A stretch of 64,000 nt of DNA, taken from assembly GCA_036927565.1 (NCBI GenBank), contig JAYESD010000005.1:98806301-98870300 (forward strand). Reading direction: 5' to 3'. The position numbers and the translations under genes are program-made. The notes under the pieces were generated by a model. It saw only the letters and a list, made by a program, of their open reading frames with translations, was not told the origin of the DNA and did no database searches. Source of the stretch: Tuctoria greenei (taxonomy: Eukaryota; Streptophyta; Magnoliopsida; Poales; Poaceae). Of the stretch, positions 1 through 10,377 are shown in pieces; position 1 is the first letter of the stretch; every line of letters begins with the position of its first letter.

Positions 1-943
1 CTTTCCATCAAATGGAAGGAAAACAAAAAGTTGACGAAGCTCCGGCTGAAGAGGAGTTAGGCTTTTAGGACCCCAAAAAGGTCTTGAAGGCTGTTTACAC
101 CTCCGTTGATGACTACTCTGACGTCTTTAACAACGAGCGTCGGAAGACCATGAACACCATCTTTGGTGGTTTGTGGGACATCACCTCCCGCCATGTCCTC
201 AAGACAATGCGGCGAGACATGGCCTCTGTAGCTCCCACTGCCAGGGTGGAGCCTCATCGAAAGTGGATGGACACTGCCATCACTTTCGATGCTTCGTACT
301 GTCCTCGGAACATGATTGGAGCTAGCCAACTTCCACTGATGGTATCTCCAACCATCAACAACATCCAGCTCCACCACGTAATGGTGGACGGAGGTTCGAG
401 GTTGAACCTCATAAGCTTCAAAGCCTTTGTCAAGCTTCAGCTCTGACCTTCGGATCTTCGCCCCTCCCGACCTTTCTCCGGAGTAGGTCTGGGGGCCATC
501 ACTCCACTCGGTGCCATTACTCTCCTGGTGACCTTCGGGACTCGGGGGAATTACAGGTCTGAGAAGTTGGTCTTCGACGTGGTGCAGAACAACTTGCCAT
601 TCAACGCCATCTTGGGCAGGCCAGCTTTGTACAAATTCATGGCTCCTGCTCATTATGTCTACTTGGTGTCAAAAATGCCAACACCGTCAGGCGTTCTCCG
701 GATCCACGGGGATCGCACAGCCGGAGTTACTGCACTGGAAGAACTCCATGCGCTTGCTACAACGCAGGAGGAAGAATCCAGAAAGGAGCAAGCTCCAAAA
801 CCTCCGAGCATTCATCATCGAGGCTCAACCTCCGCACCTCGTGTGCAACCAAGCGACGACATCGACATTCCCATCAAAGTCGTCCAAATTGGTTCCAACG
901 CGCTCAAACCACTCGTATATCGGGAGGTCTGAATGACAAATAG
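1..943 (+). pseudogene. Tat-1 gag C-terminal part and aspartic protease, broken
   Basis: Gag forms the particle core and the protease matures the polyprotein. Reading starts inside gag (charged stretch around KQKVDEAPAEEE) and runs to a UAG at 941-943. The protease region carries VMVDGGS near 379-399; the motif is DGG rather than the usual D-S/T-G, and the same DGG is present in Tat-3. A conserved C-terminal segment, FNAILGRPALYKFMA, lies near 601-645. Lesions seen: TAG at 66-68, TGA at 444-446, and a one-base deletion near 905 relative to Tat-2. The terminal UAG is at the same place in all three Tat copies and leads in frame into pol, so I treat it as a natural boundary rather than decay. 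Function is inferred from domain order and motifs. Confidence 0.85.
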
Positions 944-3573
944 GAACTCGCGCTCATCACTTTCCTCCGAGCTAGTGTCAACGTGTTTGCCTGCCAACCG
1001 TCACAAATGTCTGGGATCCCTAGGGAAGTGATTGAGCACAATCTGAAGATTTATCCCGACGCTCGGCCTATACATCAGAAGCCTCGGAAGCAATCAGTAG
1101 AGCGACAAAACTTCATACGTCAAGAAGTGAAGAAGTTGCTCGAAGCTGGATTCATCCGGGAAGTCTTCCACCCAAAATGGTTAGCAAACCTAGTCGTTGT
1201 ACCTAAGGCCGGCGGGAAGCTTCGGATGTGTATCGACTACACTACACTAAATAAGGCATGTCCAAAGGATCCATTTCCACTACCTAGAATATATCAGATA
1301 GTGGATTCCACCTCCGGGTGTGAATTACTATGTTTCCTAGACGCATATTCGGGGTATCATCAAATCAGAATGTTTAGGGAAGATGAAGAGCATACTTCCT
1401 TCATCACAGTAGATGGATTATACTATTACACTGCCATGCCATTCGGTCTCAAAAACGCTGCTTCAACATTTGTGCGAGCTATGTACAAAACTTTTGAAAA
1501 GCTCATCAGAGATGTAGTGGAAGTGTACGTCGATGACATCGTCATCAAGATCAAGAACAAGGAGTCATTCCTTGACACCTTGGAAGCTGTATTCGACAAG
1601 TTGCGGGTCACACGCACAAAGCTGAAACCAAACAAGTGTGTCTTCGGGGTTAGCTCTGTAAAGCTTATGGGATTCTTGGTGAATCACCGAGGCATAGAGG
1701 CGAATTCGGCGAAGATTAAAGCTATTGAAGACATGCGGCCACCAGCCTGCATCAAGGATGTACAGAAGCTGACTGGATGTCTAGCAGCCCTCAGCCAGTT
1801 CATCTCAAGACTGGCGAAATGGGCGCTATCCTTATTCAAGTTATTGAGGAAGTCCGGACCATTCCAATGGTCTGAAGAAGCAGAAAAGGCTTTCCAAGAT
1901 CTAAAGCAGCTCCTCACCACTCTACCAACTTTGGTAGCCCCAGATCCTAGTGAGCCGCTTCTGCTTTACATTTCGGCAACTGACGAAGTTGCCAGCATGG
2001 TCCTGGTTGCGAAAAGACCAGAACCATCCCCAGTCCAGGAATCCAGACCCCTCCGGGAGGGTCCGGAACTACCTGAAGGCGAGTTTGGGTCCCAACCCCC
2101 AGACCTGGATCCTCAAGGCAAGACACTGAAGGATCAACCTCCTTCAAATAAAGGAGTTACTGTTGCTGAACAAGAAGATTCAGACCCCTCCAGAAAGGTC
2201 CGGGTCACTTTAGAAGAAGCTCCGGGTTCTTCTAGCAAGAACCTGGAGGTCTCCGAAGAAGGTCCGGACCCCTCCGGGAGAGTCCGGGTTGATGAGGAGG
2301 AAGCTTCGGGCCCCTCCGAGAGGGTCCGGACAGTCCAGCGCCCAGCATACTTCATCAGCGAAGTACATCATGATGCCAGGACTCGGTACTTAGAGGTGCA
2401 TAAGCTGCTCTACGCAGTCCTTATTGCCTCTAGGAAGCTTCGTCACTACTTCCAAGCTCACAAGATTTCAGTAGTAACCTCTTATCCACTGCTTGCAATC
2501 TTACAGAACCCCAACTCTACTGGGAACATTGCAAAGTGGGCAGCGAAATTGGCCGAGTTCGATCTTGAATTCGTCCCAAGACAAGCGATCGAGAGTCAAG
2601 CATTGGCAGACTTTGTGGCGGAATGGACCCCCTCTCCATCAAATCCTGGGGGCCCTAGTGAGCAGAAGTCAGAACCCAAGGTTCCGGTTTTCACTGAGCC
2701 TCACTGGACTCTTTACTTTGACGGCTCCGTGCAGAAGCAGGGAGCCAGAGCTGGAATCCTTCTCCTTGCTCCGACCGGGGAGAAGGTCAAATACATGGTT
2801 CACCTTGACTTAAGGCGACCAACAACATGGCGGAGTATGAAGAATTAATCTATGGGCTCAAGGTGGCACTATCATATGGTGTCAAGCATCTGTTGGTAAA
2901 GGGTGATTCGCAGCTCATTATAAAACAAGTCAAAGGTGAATGTTGCTGCAACAACCCTCAATTAGCTGCATATCTACTTGAAGTCCAGAAGCTTCAGAAG
3001 GACTTCGAAGTCCTGGATCTTTGCCATGTCCAGCGTCTCAACAACGCTGAAGCTGATGAACTCTCGACGAAAGCTTCAACCGGAGCCCTAGCTCCCGACG
3101 GAACCTTCGTCTGGAGATTGTCAACACCAACAGCTCAGCCTGCCGAACTGAGTGAAGGGGGCGAGACCAGCACCTCAAAGTTGGCGGTCCCGATGGCCCT
3201 GTTACCATGGCGTCCATCAAGGGTCGTAGGTGCTGCAGGAAGCTCCGAGCAACCCAACACGCAAGACTCAAATGCTCAAGTTAGCTCTGATGCATGGATC
3301 TTGGAGATCCGTGGCTACTTGAAAGACAACATCCTTCCTGAAGATAATGTATCTGCTGACCGGATAATCAGATTGGCTAAAAGATACACACTGGTAGAAG
3401 GGGGTCTCTACCGACATGGTGCCAACGGCGTCCTAATGCGGTGCATTACAAGGGAAGAAGGCTGCAAGCTCCTCGCGGAAATCCATGGAGGCGAGTGTGG
3501 GAACCACGCGTCTTCCTGCACGTTGGTCGGTAAAGCCTTCCGGCATGGTTTTTACTGGCCTACAACACTCTAG
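944..3573 (+). pseudogene. Tat-1 pol: reverse transcriptase, RNase H and additional RNase H (aRNH)
   Basis: This part makes cDNA from element RNA. The RT spans roughly 1020-1930, with the active-site VYVDDIV at about 1523-1543 and the upstream LDAYSGYHQI block near 1337-1370. The RNase H begins at LLLYISATD (about 1957) but is split by a Pro/Glu/Ser/Gly-rich linker (about 2010-2335) before resuming at AYFISEVHHDARTRY. A second RNase H follows: LYFDGS near 2710, MAEYEELIYGL near 2827 and LLVKGDSQLI near 2890. This aRNH is a Tat trait. The N-terminal integrase zinc region follows. Lesions: a one-base deletion near 2813 shifts the frame, and TAG stands at 3571-3573. The stretch from the UAG (941-943) to the first Met is open and in frame. 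Confidence 0.9.
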
Positions 3574-4530
3574 GATGCAACTGAGCTTGTGAAGAAATGC
3601 AAAGCATGCCAGTTTCATGCGAAGCAAATTCACACACCAGCTCAACCCTTACAAATGATACATCCTACATGGACATTCGCCGTGCGTGGGATGGATATCT
3701 TGGGATCTTTCCCAAGAGCCGTCGAAGGTTACAAGTTCCTGTACATTGCCATCAACAAGTTCACCAAGTGGTCGGAAGCAACTCCAGTTGTGACAATAAA
3801 CAAGCAATCAGCTATCAATTTTGTGCAGACCATAGTATGCAGATTTGGAGTCCCAAATAGGATCATAACTGACAACGGGACCCAATTCACAAGCACTGCA
3901 TTCCAAGGATATTGCGAAGACCTTGGCATTCAAGTCAGCTACGCTTCCGTAGCTCACCCGGCAAGCAATGGCCAAGCCGAGAGAGCAAATGCAGAAATCG
4001 TAAAAGGACTCAAGAAGCGCACATATGAGCGCCTAAAAAAACATGGAGCCAACTGGATTGAAGAGCTTCCGCCCACCCTGTGGGCAAACAGGACAACTCC
4101 AAACCGGTCAACTGGAGAGACACCCCTCTTCCTGGTGTACGGAGCTGAAGCAGTCCTTCCTCCAGAAATCACCTTGGGGTCGCTCCGGGTCCGAACCTTT
4201 GACGAAGCCACGCAGGACCAGCTCCGGCGTGAAAACCTTGACCTCGTTGAAGAGGGAAGGTGCCGAGCAGCTGTTCGAAATGCACGATACTGCCAAGCGC
4301 TCTGGCGCTATCACCAAAGGCATGTTCATAACCGACAGCTCGAGGAAGGCGATCTGGTGCTGCAGAGAATACAAACTCGAGAAGGGTTAAACAAACTTTC
4401 CACCTGCTGGGAAGGACCCTTTCGAGTGATCAAAGTATCTCATCCCGGATGCGTTCGCTTGGCAACCGAGGATGGGACACCTCTCCCTAATCCTTGGAAC
4501 ATTGAGCACCTCCGTAAGTTCTATGCTTAA
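3574..4530 (+). CDS. Tat-1 integrase core and C-terminus (remaining open segment)
   Basis: The integrase joins the cDNA to host DNA. The CxxC half of the zinc-binding region is at KKCKACQFH (about 3590-3615); the histidine half lies just before the TAG at 3571-3573. Catalytic core residues are visible: Asp in GMDILG (near 3690), Asp in ITDNGTQF (near 3870) and Glu in SNGQAERAN (near 3975), a DDE arrangement. The frame stays open to TAA at 4528-4530 after LRKFYA. No chromodomain follows, as expected for Tat and unlike Tekay-T. The catalytic residues are intact, but the segment is cut from the rest of pol by the TAG, so it is not expected to be made as a functional enzyme without suppression. 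Confidence 0.88.
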   Translation, partial: DATELVKKCKACQFHAKQIHTPAQPLQMIHPTWTFAVRGMDILGSFPRAVEGYKFLYIAINKFTKWSEATPVVTINKQSAINFVQTIVCRFGVPNRIITDNGTQFTSTAFQGYCEDLGIQVSYASVAHPASNGQAERANAEIVKGLKKRTYERLKKHGANWIEELPPTLWANRTTPNRSTGETPLFLVYGAEAVLPPEITLGSLRVRTFDEATQDQLRRENLDLVEEGRCRAAVRNARYCQALWRYHQRHVHNRQLEEGDLVLQRIQTREGLNKLSTCWEGPFRVIKVSHPGCVRLATEDGTPLPNPWNIEHLRKFYA

Positions 4531-5817
4531 TATCACGGAGGTGATTCTATAATTACATATGATGTATGTTATAGCGTCATTGTACAGAGTCGGGTAGCTC
4601 CTCCGGGAGAACAGCCGGACCTTTCTCGGAAGGTCCGCAAGGTTCAGGCAACACTTGACACAGTCTCAGAACTAAAAGTGTAGCTAGTTACCCTGGGTCA
4701 AACAAGAAATGTAACACACTTAGCCTGGTTCTGTACCCTAAGAGTGTAATTGTTTCCCCTGTACTCCAGACCTATAATGAAAGACATCATTATGTGAAAA
4801 CAGACTCCACGTGCATTTATTTTGTACAAAATCAATATTTTTTATTTTTCTCTTTCTTGTCTATAAAAAAGTTGTGCAATTCTCAAGAAACATTAGCTCG
4901 AACAATTCATGTATAATTCAAGTTGCTTTGTTAATTCTTTCGGGTCTTAACATTGTTGAATGACCTACTCGCCTGAACGTCAAGCCAATCTAGGTTCGAG
5001 TGTGCTATCGACTTAACCTGGTCCAACACCCTAAGTACGTCACTCTACCTACACCCCGGCAGGCCTAAGTAAGGTGAGTCCAAAAAACGATCGGATCTGG
5101 AGAAAATAAGCAAATGCACTTGATTGTATATAGAATTACGGTCGACCTAAATATTTCTTTCGGGAATAGTAAGCCGCAAACGAGTTATAGATAAGAAATG
5201 GATTTTACTGTTTTTCTTGACTTCAGTGTGCAGGAAAAATAGAAATCTCATGATGATGGTGGATGGTGCCGGAGCTATCAAAGCTTCGATATCCCCTAAG
5301 GTGGCCCGTTGTCGATGTTTTAAACATTGATAGTAGGCGTCGCCGGAGCTACCAAGTTCCGGCAAATCCAGGGGGCCAACCCTCAATGTGAAGGAAAGAT
5401 GGTGGAAGGACATCCTAATGGGGTCTTCTATCAACGCTCTACGTGTTGACAGTGGTCACCGCCGAAGCTACTAAGCTCTGACAACCCTAGAGGGCCAACT
5501 GTCAATGCTTTACGTGTTGACAATGGTCGCTGCCGGAGCTACTAAGTTCCGACAACCTTAGGGGGCCTCTGCTGTCAATGAATTCGGACCTACACTCTAG
5601 AAGTTCGAAGCACTCAAGTCTTCAACAAAATGCTACATCATTTCGGTACATGTTCACAATCAAATTGTGCACATCTACCAGGGGGCCAAGTAAGACAAAG
5701 GTTGAAGACAAAAAATGAAATTCATAAATTTCTTGGATTTCATTCATCTGAGGACAAGAGATTACAAAATTGGAGAAAAGAAGAGAAGATACAAGTGGGA
5801 GCTACAAGGATAAAGTC
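4531..5817 (+). other. Spacer between Tat-1 pol and the antisense gene (converging 3' ends)
   Basis: No gene is seen. Sense pol ends at 4530 and the antisense gene ends at 5818, so their 3' ends face each other across this spacer. It is AT-rich near 4800-4960 and holds the diverged hairpin repeats annotated separately. Matching spacers lie at 24466-25684 (Tat-2) and 55553-56801 (Tat-3). Transcript ends of both genes are expected here, by inference from the layout only. Confidence 0.7.
5265..5575 (+). repeat. Diverged direct repeats with inner hairpins in the Tat-1 spacer
   Basis: Four imperfect units occur near 5268, 5342, 5461 and 5532. Each has a GCCGGAGCTA-like arm, a few bases, a partly complementary AAGTTCCGGC-like arm, then a GGGGGCC stretch and the words TGTTGACA or GTCAATG. 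Spacing varies from about 70 to 120 bp. Tat-2 (about 24710-24940) and Tat-3 (about 55800-56070) hold related units in reverse orientation. Read by eye; unit boundaries are approximate. Confidence 0.6.
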
Positions 5818-8800
5818 CTAGATCCTACGGAAGAACGAGGCAACCTTCTGGGCAACATCCGACACGCTGGCCTCGGCGTCATCTCCCTCTCTGTCGATGG
5901 GACCTTCAAGCACCGGATCTAGTGGGAAGTGAGGATCCCGACTTGTGTAGCACGTCAACATGTACTCTGCGATGTTCTGCACAAGGGATCTCCCTTCAGT
6001 CTCCAACTGATTCGCGATGACATCGCCCATCTTGTTGAGTTTGCTACCCGCCGAGCTCAATGCCTTCAACGCCTGGTCCAGCTCCGGCTCCAGATCGTCT
6101 GGACGCACGGGACTAAAGCCCAGCGGCGTCAGTGCGTCATTGGCTTCGCCCAAGAAGTCCCATACTTGTTGGCACTCCTCATCCCTTGAGCCTCACACCT
6201 CTTCCAAGGACCTCTTGGTTGCCGCAAGCTCCGAACCGTCCCGAGCAAGGCGCTCGACCTCTTTGGCATGCTGCCGAATCTTTTCAGCAACTTGCCTTTC
6301 GAGTTTAGCAAGCTCCTCTTCCAAGATGTGGATCTTGTTCTGGCGGTCGACTAGGTCTCTCTCCTGGCCCCACACTTTCTTCTCCCTAGAAGAAACTTCA
6401 TTCTCCCTCTTGGTGAGGTCATGTCCCCGCTGCCAGGCCTTCTTCTCCTCGCTCTCGCAGAGCTCCTCCAGCTTCTTAGTGCGCTCCACGAGGTTCTTGT
6501 CACCCAAAGCCAGCCTCTGAGGAAGCTGCTCCTCCCTCTTCATGAGGTCATCCCGCAGCTCCAGGAGTTTCTGCTCTTCATCTTCGAGCTTTTTCTCCTG
6601 CTCTTCAAGAGCCTCTCGGCGCTTGACGAGGCTATCGTGGATCGCACAGAGCTTCTCCTGGCTATCGTTCGCTGCTTCATTAGCAGCCACAGCCTATTCG
6701 TGGATTGCCCGGGACTGGTTGTCGAGGGATCGCACCATGCTTTCCCTCTCGTCCAGTAGCTGGCCCCAGTACTCCATCTGGGCCTTCTCCCCCTTGACCC
6801 ACTCCTTGTCGTCGGCCAGTCTTGTCTGCGCCAGCTTGGTCTCGAATTGGAGCCGGTTGCGCCACCTCCTAAGGGTCTGGCACTCCTCCTCGAGGGCCTT
6901 ATCGTTGTGGTAAAAAGCAAGTTGTACCTGACGAAGGTTGGAGCAGGCGTTGTCGATGGACAACGAGAGGGGGATCGGCTCCAGACCTGTCGAGGTCCTC
7001 TCCACTGACTCCAGCGGGTTCTCCATAACAAAAATCGGGTGCCACTCTACAAGAGCGGTCCCCTGAGCTTCCGCAGCACTAGGGCTGCCCTCCGGGATAG
7101 CCTCGGTCGCCGCTGAGGAAGGTCCAACAACGGAAGTTCCTACCTCCGGAGTCGGCTTTGAAGGTCCCGCCGCTAGGTCATCAGCAACTGGTCCCTCTGG
7201 TAAAGGACCGGTCGCTTCGTCTTGGCACCCTGACTCAGGTGCGGATACCTCCGGGACTACCACCTCCGGGGCAGGCGTTGAAGATTCAGCCGGAGCTGAG
7301 GCCACTTCCGGCTCCGGTGCTGGTGCCTCCTCCACTGCCGGTTCAGGCGCCGGCACTTCGACCTCCACCGGTCTGGGTGCCAGCACCTCCACAACAACTG
7401 GCTCAAATGCCGGAACTTTAGGAATCACCGGCTCCGCCGCCGAGGCTTCAACAACTTCCGGCTCTAAAGGTAGAACTGCAACTAGCTCTGGCTCTGAGGC
7501 CGGAGCATCCATCATCACAGCATCCAAAACTGGAGCTTCAACTTTCGGAGCTGGTGCCGCTGGTATGTATTCATTCCCATGGTCTGGCGCTACCATAGGA
7601 GCTTTGGGAGATGAGTCAAGGTCAAGGACCACGACAGCTGGCGCCGGAGCTGCCGCGTCCTCAGCCACCACCTGGGGCGGCGCTGGAACTGGAGCTGGAG
7701 CCTCCGCTTGTACAACATCAGTTGCTGTCGCAGGAACCGGAGCTTCAACCCCTCTCTTGGATACCCTATGGATGAAGGACGAAGAAACTCAAAATATGAT
7801 TACAACAAAAAATAACCAACTGAGGTAAAAAAGCAAATTTACCTTGGGAGACTTCCGCTCCAGCTAGCGCGGAACCTTTTCGTCGGACGCTCGGAGCCTG
7901 ACCCAGTCACAACTGGGGTAGTAGCTTCGGAAGGCCCTCCGGAGCTTGTTGCTGCTGCCAGCGACGTCTTGGTTGAGGCCCCCCTCGACCGAGAAGGACC
8001 CTCGGACCTAGAGCCCTTAGCTGGCTCCGACGCTGGAGTCTCCTGGGTGGAGCTGGCGTCCCCGGGAGATGCCGATACTCGAGTGGTTGTCACCGTCGAA
8101 GACCTCCCCCGCCGGGGAGAAGGAGCTGTCATGGAAGGAGCCGGTCTGACGGGCCTCCCGTTAGAGTGCTTCAACTTCCTCTTTCGGCTCGAGGGCTCGA
8201 CCAACTCTTTGCCCTTGCCTACGACTTCAACTCTGTGTCTCGGGGCAGGAGCAGGGCCATCCTTGGAAGCTCCGGGGATCGCCAGCTTGGTGGTCGGACG
8301 CCTCTCAACTTCACCGAGGTCGTCAAGCACCGGCATCTTCCGCCGGAGCTCCCTACTGAATTCCGCCTCCATGTTTAGAGGGAGGAAAGCCGCCGGCGGA
8401 GTCAAGTCGTTGCCCTCAACGTCGATGCCATACTGGAACTTCTTGAGATGAAGCTCCAAAGCTGCACCTTCCAGGTTGGACTTCAGACCGGTCTCGATCC
8501 AGTCATCGTCCATCACACTGTTGAGGGCCCAGGCGAGCTTCTCCCTCTTCTTCAGCAGAGCCCACCTGTTGACCAGGAAGTTGCAGAAGACCGCTTGGGG
8601 GGTCAATCCTCCTTCCACGCATTGGCGGATCCTGGTCAAGGCAGGGTTGAAGGCCTCCGAAAGCACCAAAACTTCACTCCAGGCTTTAGTGTCAATGTTG
8701 GGGAGGCGTTCAGGCAGCTCCAGCTTCTCGAGCTCCTCTGCCGTGATGACAATCCAATCCTTCTTCTAGTCGTCCCACTTGCCGGAAGGGAACGACCTCA

Positions 8801-9224
8801 AGTACTTGTAAGGGCACTTCTTGTGCTTCACAAAGTAGTAGAAGCCAAGATACTCATCGCTCTTGCTAGTAGTGTGGATGGTGAAGAAGGTACGGAAAAG
8901 CTCGGCACAGGGGGGAATACCTACCCACATCTCACAAAAGTGGACGAATGTGGACACAAGAAGAATGGAGTGGGGGCCAAGGTGGTACAGTTGCAGACCA
9001 TAGAAGTCTAGCAGCATCAAGAGAAAAGTGGAGAAGGGTGGGATCAGTCCCACCATGGCATACGCGGAAAAGTACACCATGTCACCGGCGCACTCCTTCT
9101 TGAACGGGAGCTTGCTGGCGCGCACCAGGTGGTTGAAGGAGTCATTGTACCACCCCATGTAGGTCTGGACCTTCTTCAAATCGCCATCGGTCGTGAGACG
9201 GCTTTTGCGGAGACCCAACTCCAT
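5818..9224 (-). pseudogene. Tat-1 antisense accessory gene (two exons; PF04195-like N-terminus)
   Basis: Exon 1 is 9224-7843 and exon 2 is 7765-5818, reading right to left. Removing the 77-bp GT-AG intron gives exactly 1,110 codons in one frame. The first ~165 residues (MGW..., GDMVYFSAYAMVGLIPPFS, FPSGKWDD) resemble the plant 'putative gypsy type transposon' family, Pfam PF04195 from memory. A basic Ser/Pro-rich stretch with RKRKLKHS follows, then Pro/Glu/Ala repeats (exon 2, about 7670-7200), a long charged coiled coil (about 6900-6200) and a conserved C-terminus with QQVWDFLG and SRDPHFPLDPVL. Three stops break it: TAG 8766-8768, TAG 6694-6696 and TGA 6193-6195. There is no frameshift. Its role is unknown; the RKRKLK stretch could be a nuclear signal. 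Confidence 0.8.
7766..7842 (-). other. Predicted 77-bp intron of the Tat-1 antisense gene
   Basis: Read on the minus strand, the donor is CCCAAG|GTAAATTTG and the acceptor TTCATCCATAG|GGTATCC. The length, 77 bp, is not a multiple of three, and an in-frame TAA lies in the donor itself. The long frame therefore continues only if the segment is removed. The same 77-bp intron occurs at 22444-22520 and 53470-53546. Confidence 0.75.
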
Positions 9225-9744
9225 CGCAGCACGGTGGGACGAGAGAGGAAAATCAAGCGAAAGTTTGGAGGATTCGAGCGCAAGTTGAAATTAAGGCGTA
9301 AGGAATCCCCAAATGGTGTGCACTTTCCTTCTTAAGTAAGAACCCGCAACGCTTGGATGGAAACCGTAGAAGGGCCAATGATACAGTTCAAAAAATTCAC
9401 CCTGCCAATGACATGGGGGCCCGGGGCCACCCTGACGATCAAGTCGAGGTCCTTACCCCAGGCGAACAATTGTCATCATGAGAGGCAGAAACCCGAGGGC
9501 GGCGGACTGACAGGGCGCGCGGAACCGATACAGTTTTCGTATTGGGAACTGGCGACCTTCAATTGTGTGAGATCCGCACATGCAGATCTCACCTGCCGCA
9601 TCCTGAAGACGCCACGCGGCAGTGGTTTAACTGCGAACCACCACCTCAACGGCACATCCAAAAATCCTTGAAGACATAGCGTCAAAATTGAAAGATGGAC
9701 CCACCTCCGGCAGAATGACTTAATCCAAAAGGTCTCTCCCGGAG
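9225..9744 (-). promoter_or_regulatory. Leader and candidate promoter of the Tat-1 antisense gene
   Basis: Between the antisense ATG (9224) and the 3' polypurine tract there is no supported ORF. Read on the minus strand, a TACTTAAG box (9331-9338) lies 107 bp upstream of the ATG. The same box stands 107-108 bp upstream in Tat-2 and Tat-3, followed by a conserved stretch around CACCATTTGGGG. A TATA-like role is inferred. The remainder of the segment is well conserved among the three elements but has no recognised content. Confidence 0.45.
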
Positions 9745-9762
9745 GTGGGCCTAGGGGGCCAC
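9745..9762 (+). other. Polypurine tract before the Tat-1 3' LTR
   Basis: AGGTGGGCCTAGGGGGCCAC directly precedes the LTR start TGTCGG. It is the expected plus-strand primer site. Equivalent sequences flank the 3' LTRs of Tat-2 and Tat-3. Confidence 0.7.
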
Positions 9763-10293
9763 TGTCGGTACTCTGCGTACTGGATACCCCTTGGAACTGC
9801 GATCAGATTATGTGTCAAGACCTGATTACGTGTCATTAATGCTATCTTAATGACACACGATCGGAGGACCCTTAATACCAGTAACGCCGCCATCAAGGTG
9901 CGTTATCACGCTGTTAAGGGTAATTAAGTACATTAACTGTGTATTAAACATCAGTAACCGCCAGGGCCACATGTCGGGCCAGGCTGATGGTGTAATGGTC
10001 AGTCCTTGTGCTATAAAAGGACTGGCCGAGCGATACACGGGGGGGGGGGGGGGGGGGGCTTCCACACACGCGCTCAAGACACTCTAGTCTCTGACACTCT
10101 AGCGCTCAAACGCTCAATACAACAACAACACACCCGTGGAGTAGGGTATTACGCTCAGGCGGCCTGAACCACATAAATACTTGTGTCAAATCGTCACCTT
10201 CTTCTGAATCTCCGCGCGCTCTAACCGAACTACAAAACTCTACGGGCTACCAACGGTAGTACCGGGGAGAATTACCGGAATCACCCTCTGACA
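9763..10293 (+). repeat. Tat-1 3' LTR, shortened (531 bp)
   Basis: It starts TGTCGGTAC and ends CCCTCTGACA, a TG...CA element with inverted termini TGTCGG/CTGACA. It aligns with the reverse complement of the Tat-2 LTRs (848-849 bp) but lacks about 320 bp after position ~30, where TTGGAACTGC jumps straight to the part beginning GATCAGATTATG. A TATA box, TATAAAAG, is at 10012-10019. A run of 20 G lies at 10039-10058, soon after it. Confidence 0.85.
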
Positions 10294-10377
10294 CATACAT
10301 ACAAGGGCTTCGGCATATGAGAAAAGGTCTTCAAGTGCTTCATCATGCCATAAAATGATGAAGTCGCAACTTCTAAC

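Larger units (their letters stand above)
1..10293 (+). mobile_element. Tat-1: Tat-lineage Ty3/gypsy retrotransposon, 5' part outside window
   Basis: The order seen is gag C-terminus, protease, RT, RNase H, a second RNase H, integrase without chromodomain, a non-coding spacer, an antisense accessory gene, a polypurine tract and one LTR. That order and the additional RNase H are known hallmarks of the Tat lineage. The 5' LTR, primer binding site and N-terminal gag lie before base 1. The 3' LTR ends at 10293 in TCTGACA; the next five bases are CATAC, but the matching target duplication cannot be checked because the left end is missing. The right flank is the gag of a copia remnant, so Tat-1 inserted into Cop-1. 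Two further elements of the same lineage lie on the minus strand at 19681-31422 and 50695-63647. Confidence 0.93.

Noticed and set aside
57..653. A 198-codon minus-strand ORF opposite gag-protease of Tat-1
   Set aside because: It mirrors the sense coding frame, has no motif, and is not kept at the same length in the other Tat copies.
6017..6913. Plus-strand Ser/Leu-rich ORFs opposite the Tat-1 coiled coil
   Set aside because: Low-complexity shadows of the charged antisense gene; the same artefact appears opposite the Tat-2 and Tat-3 copies.
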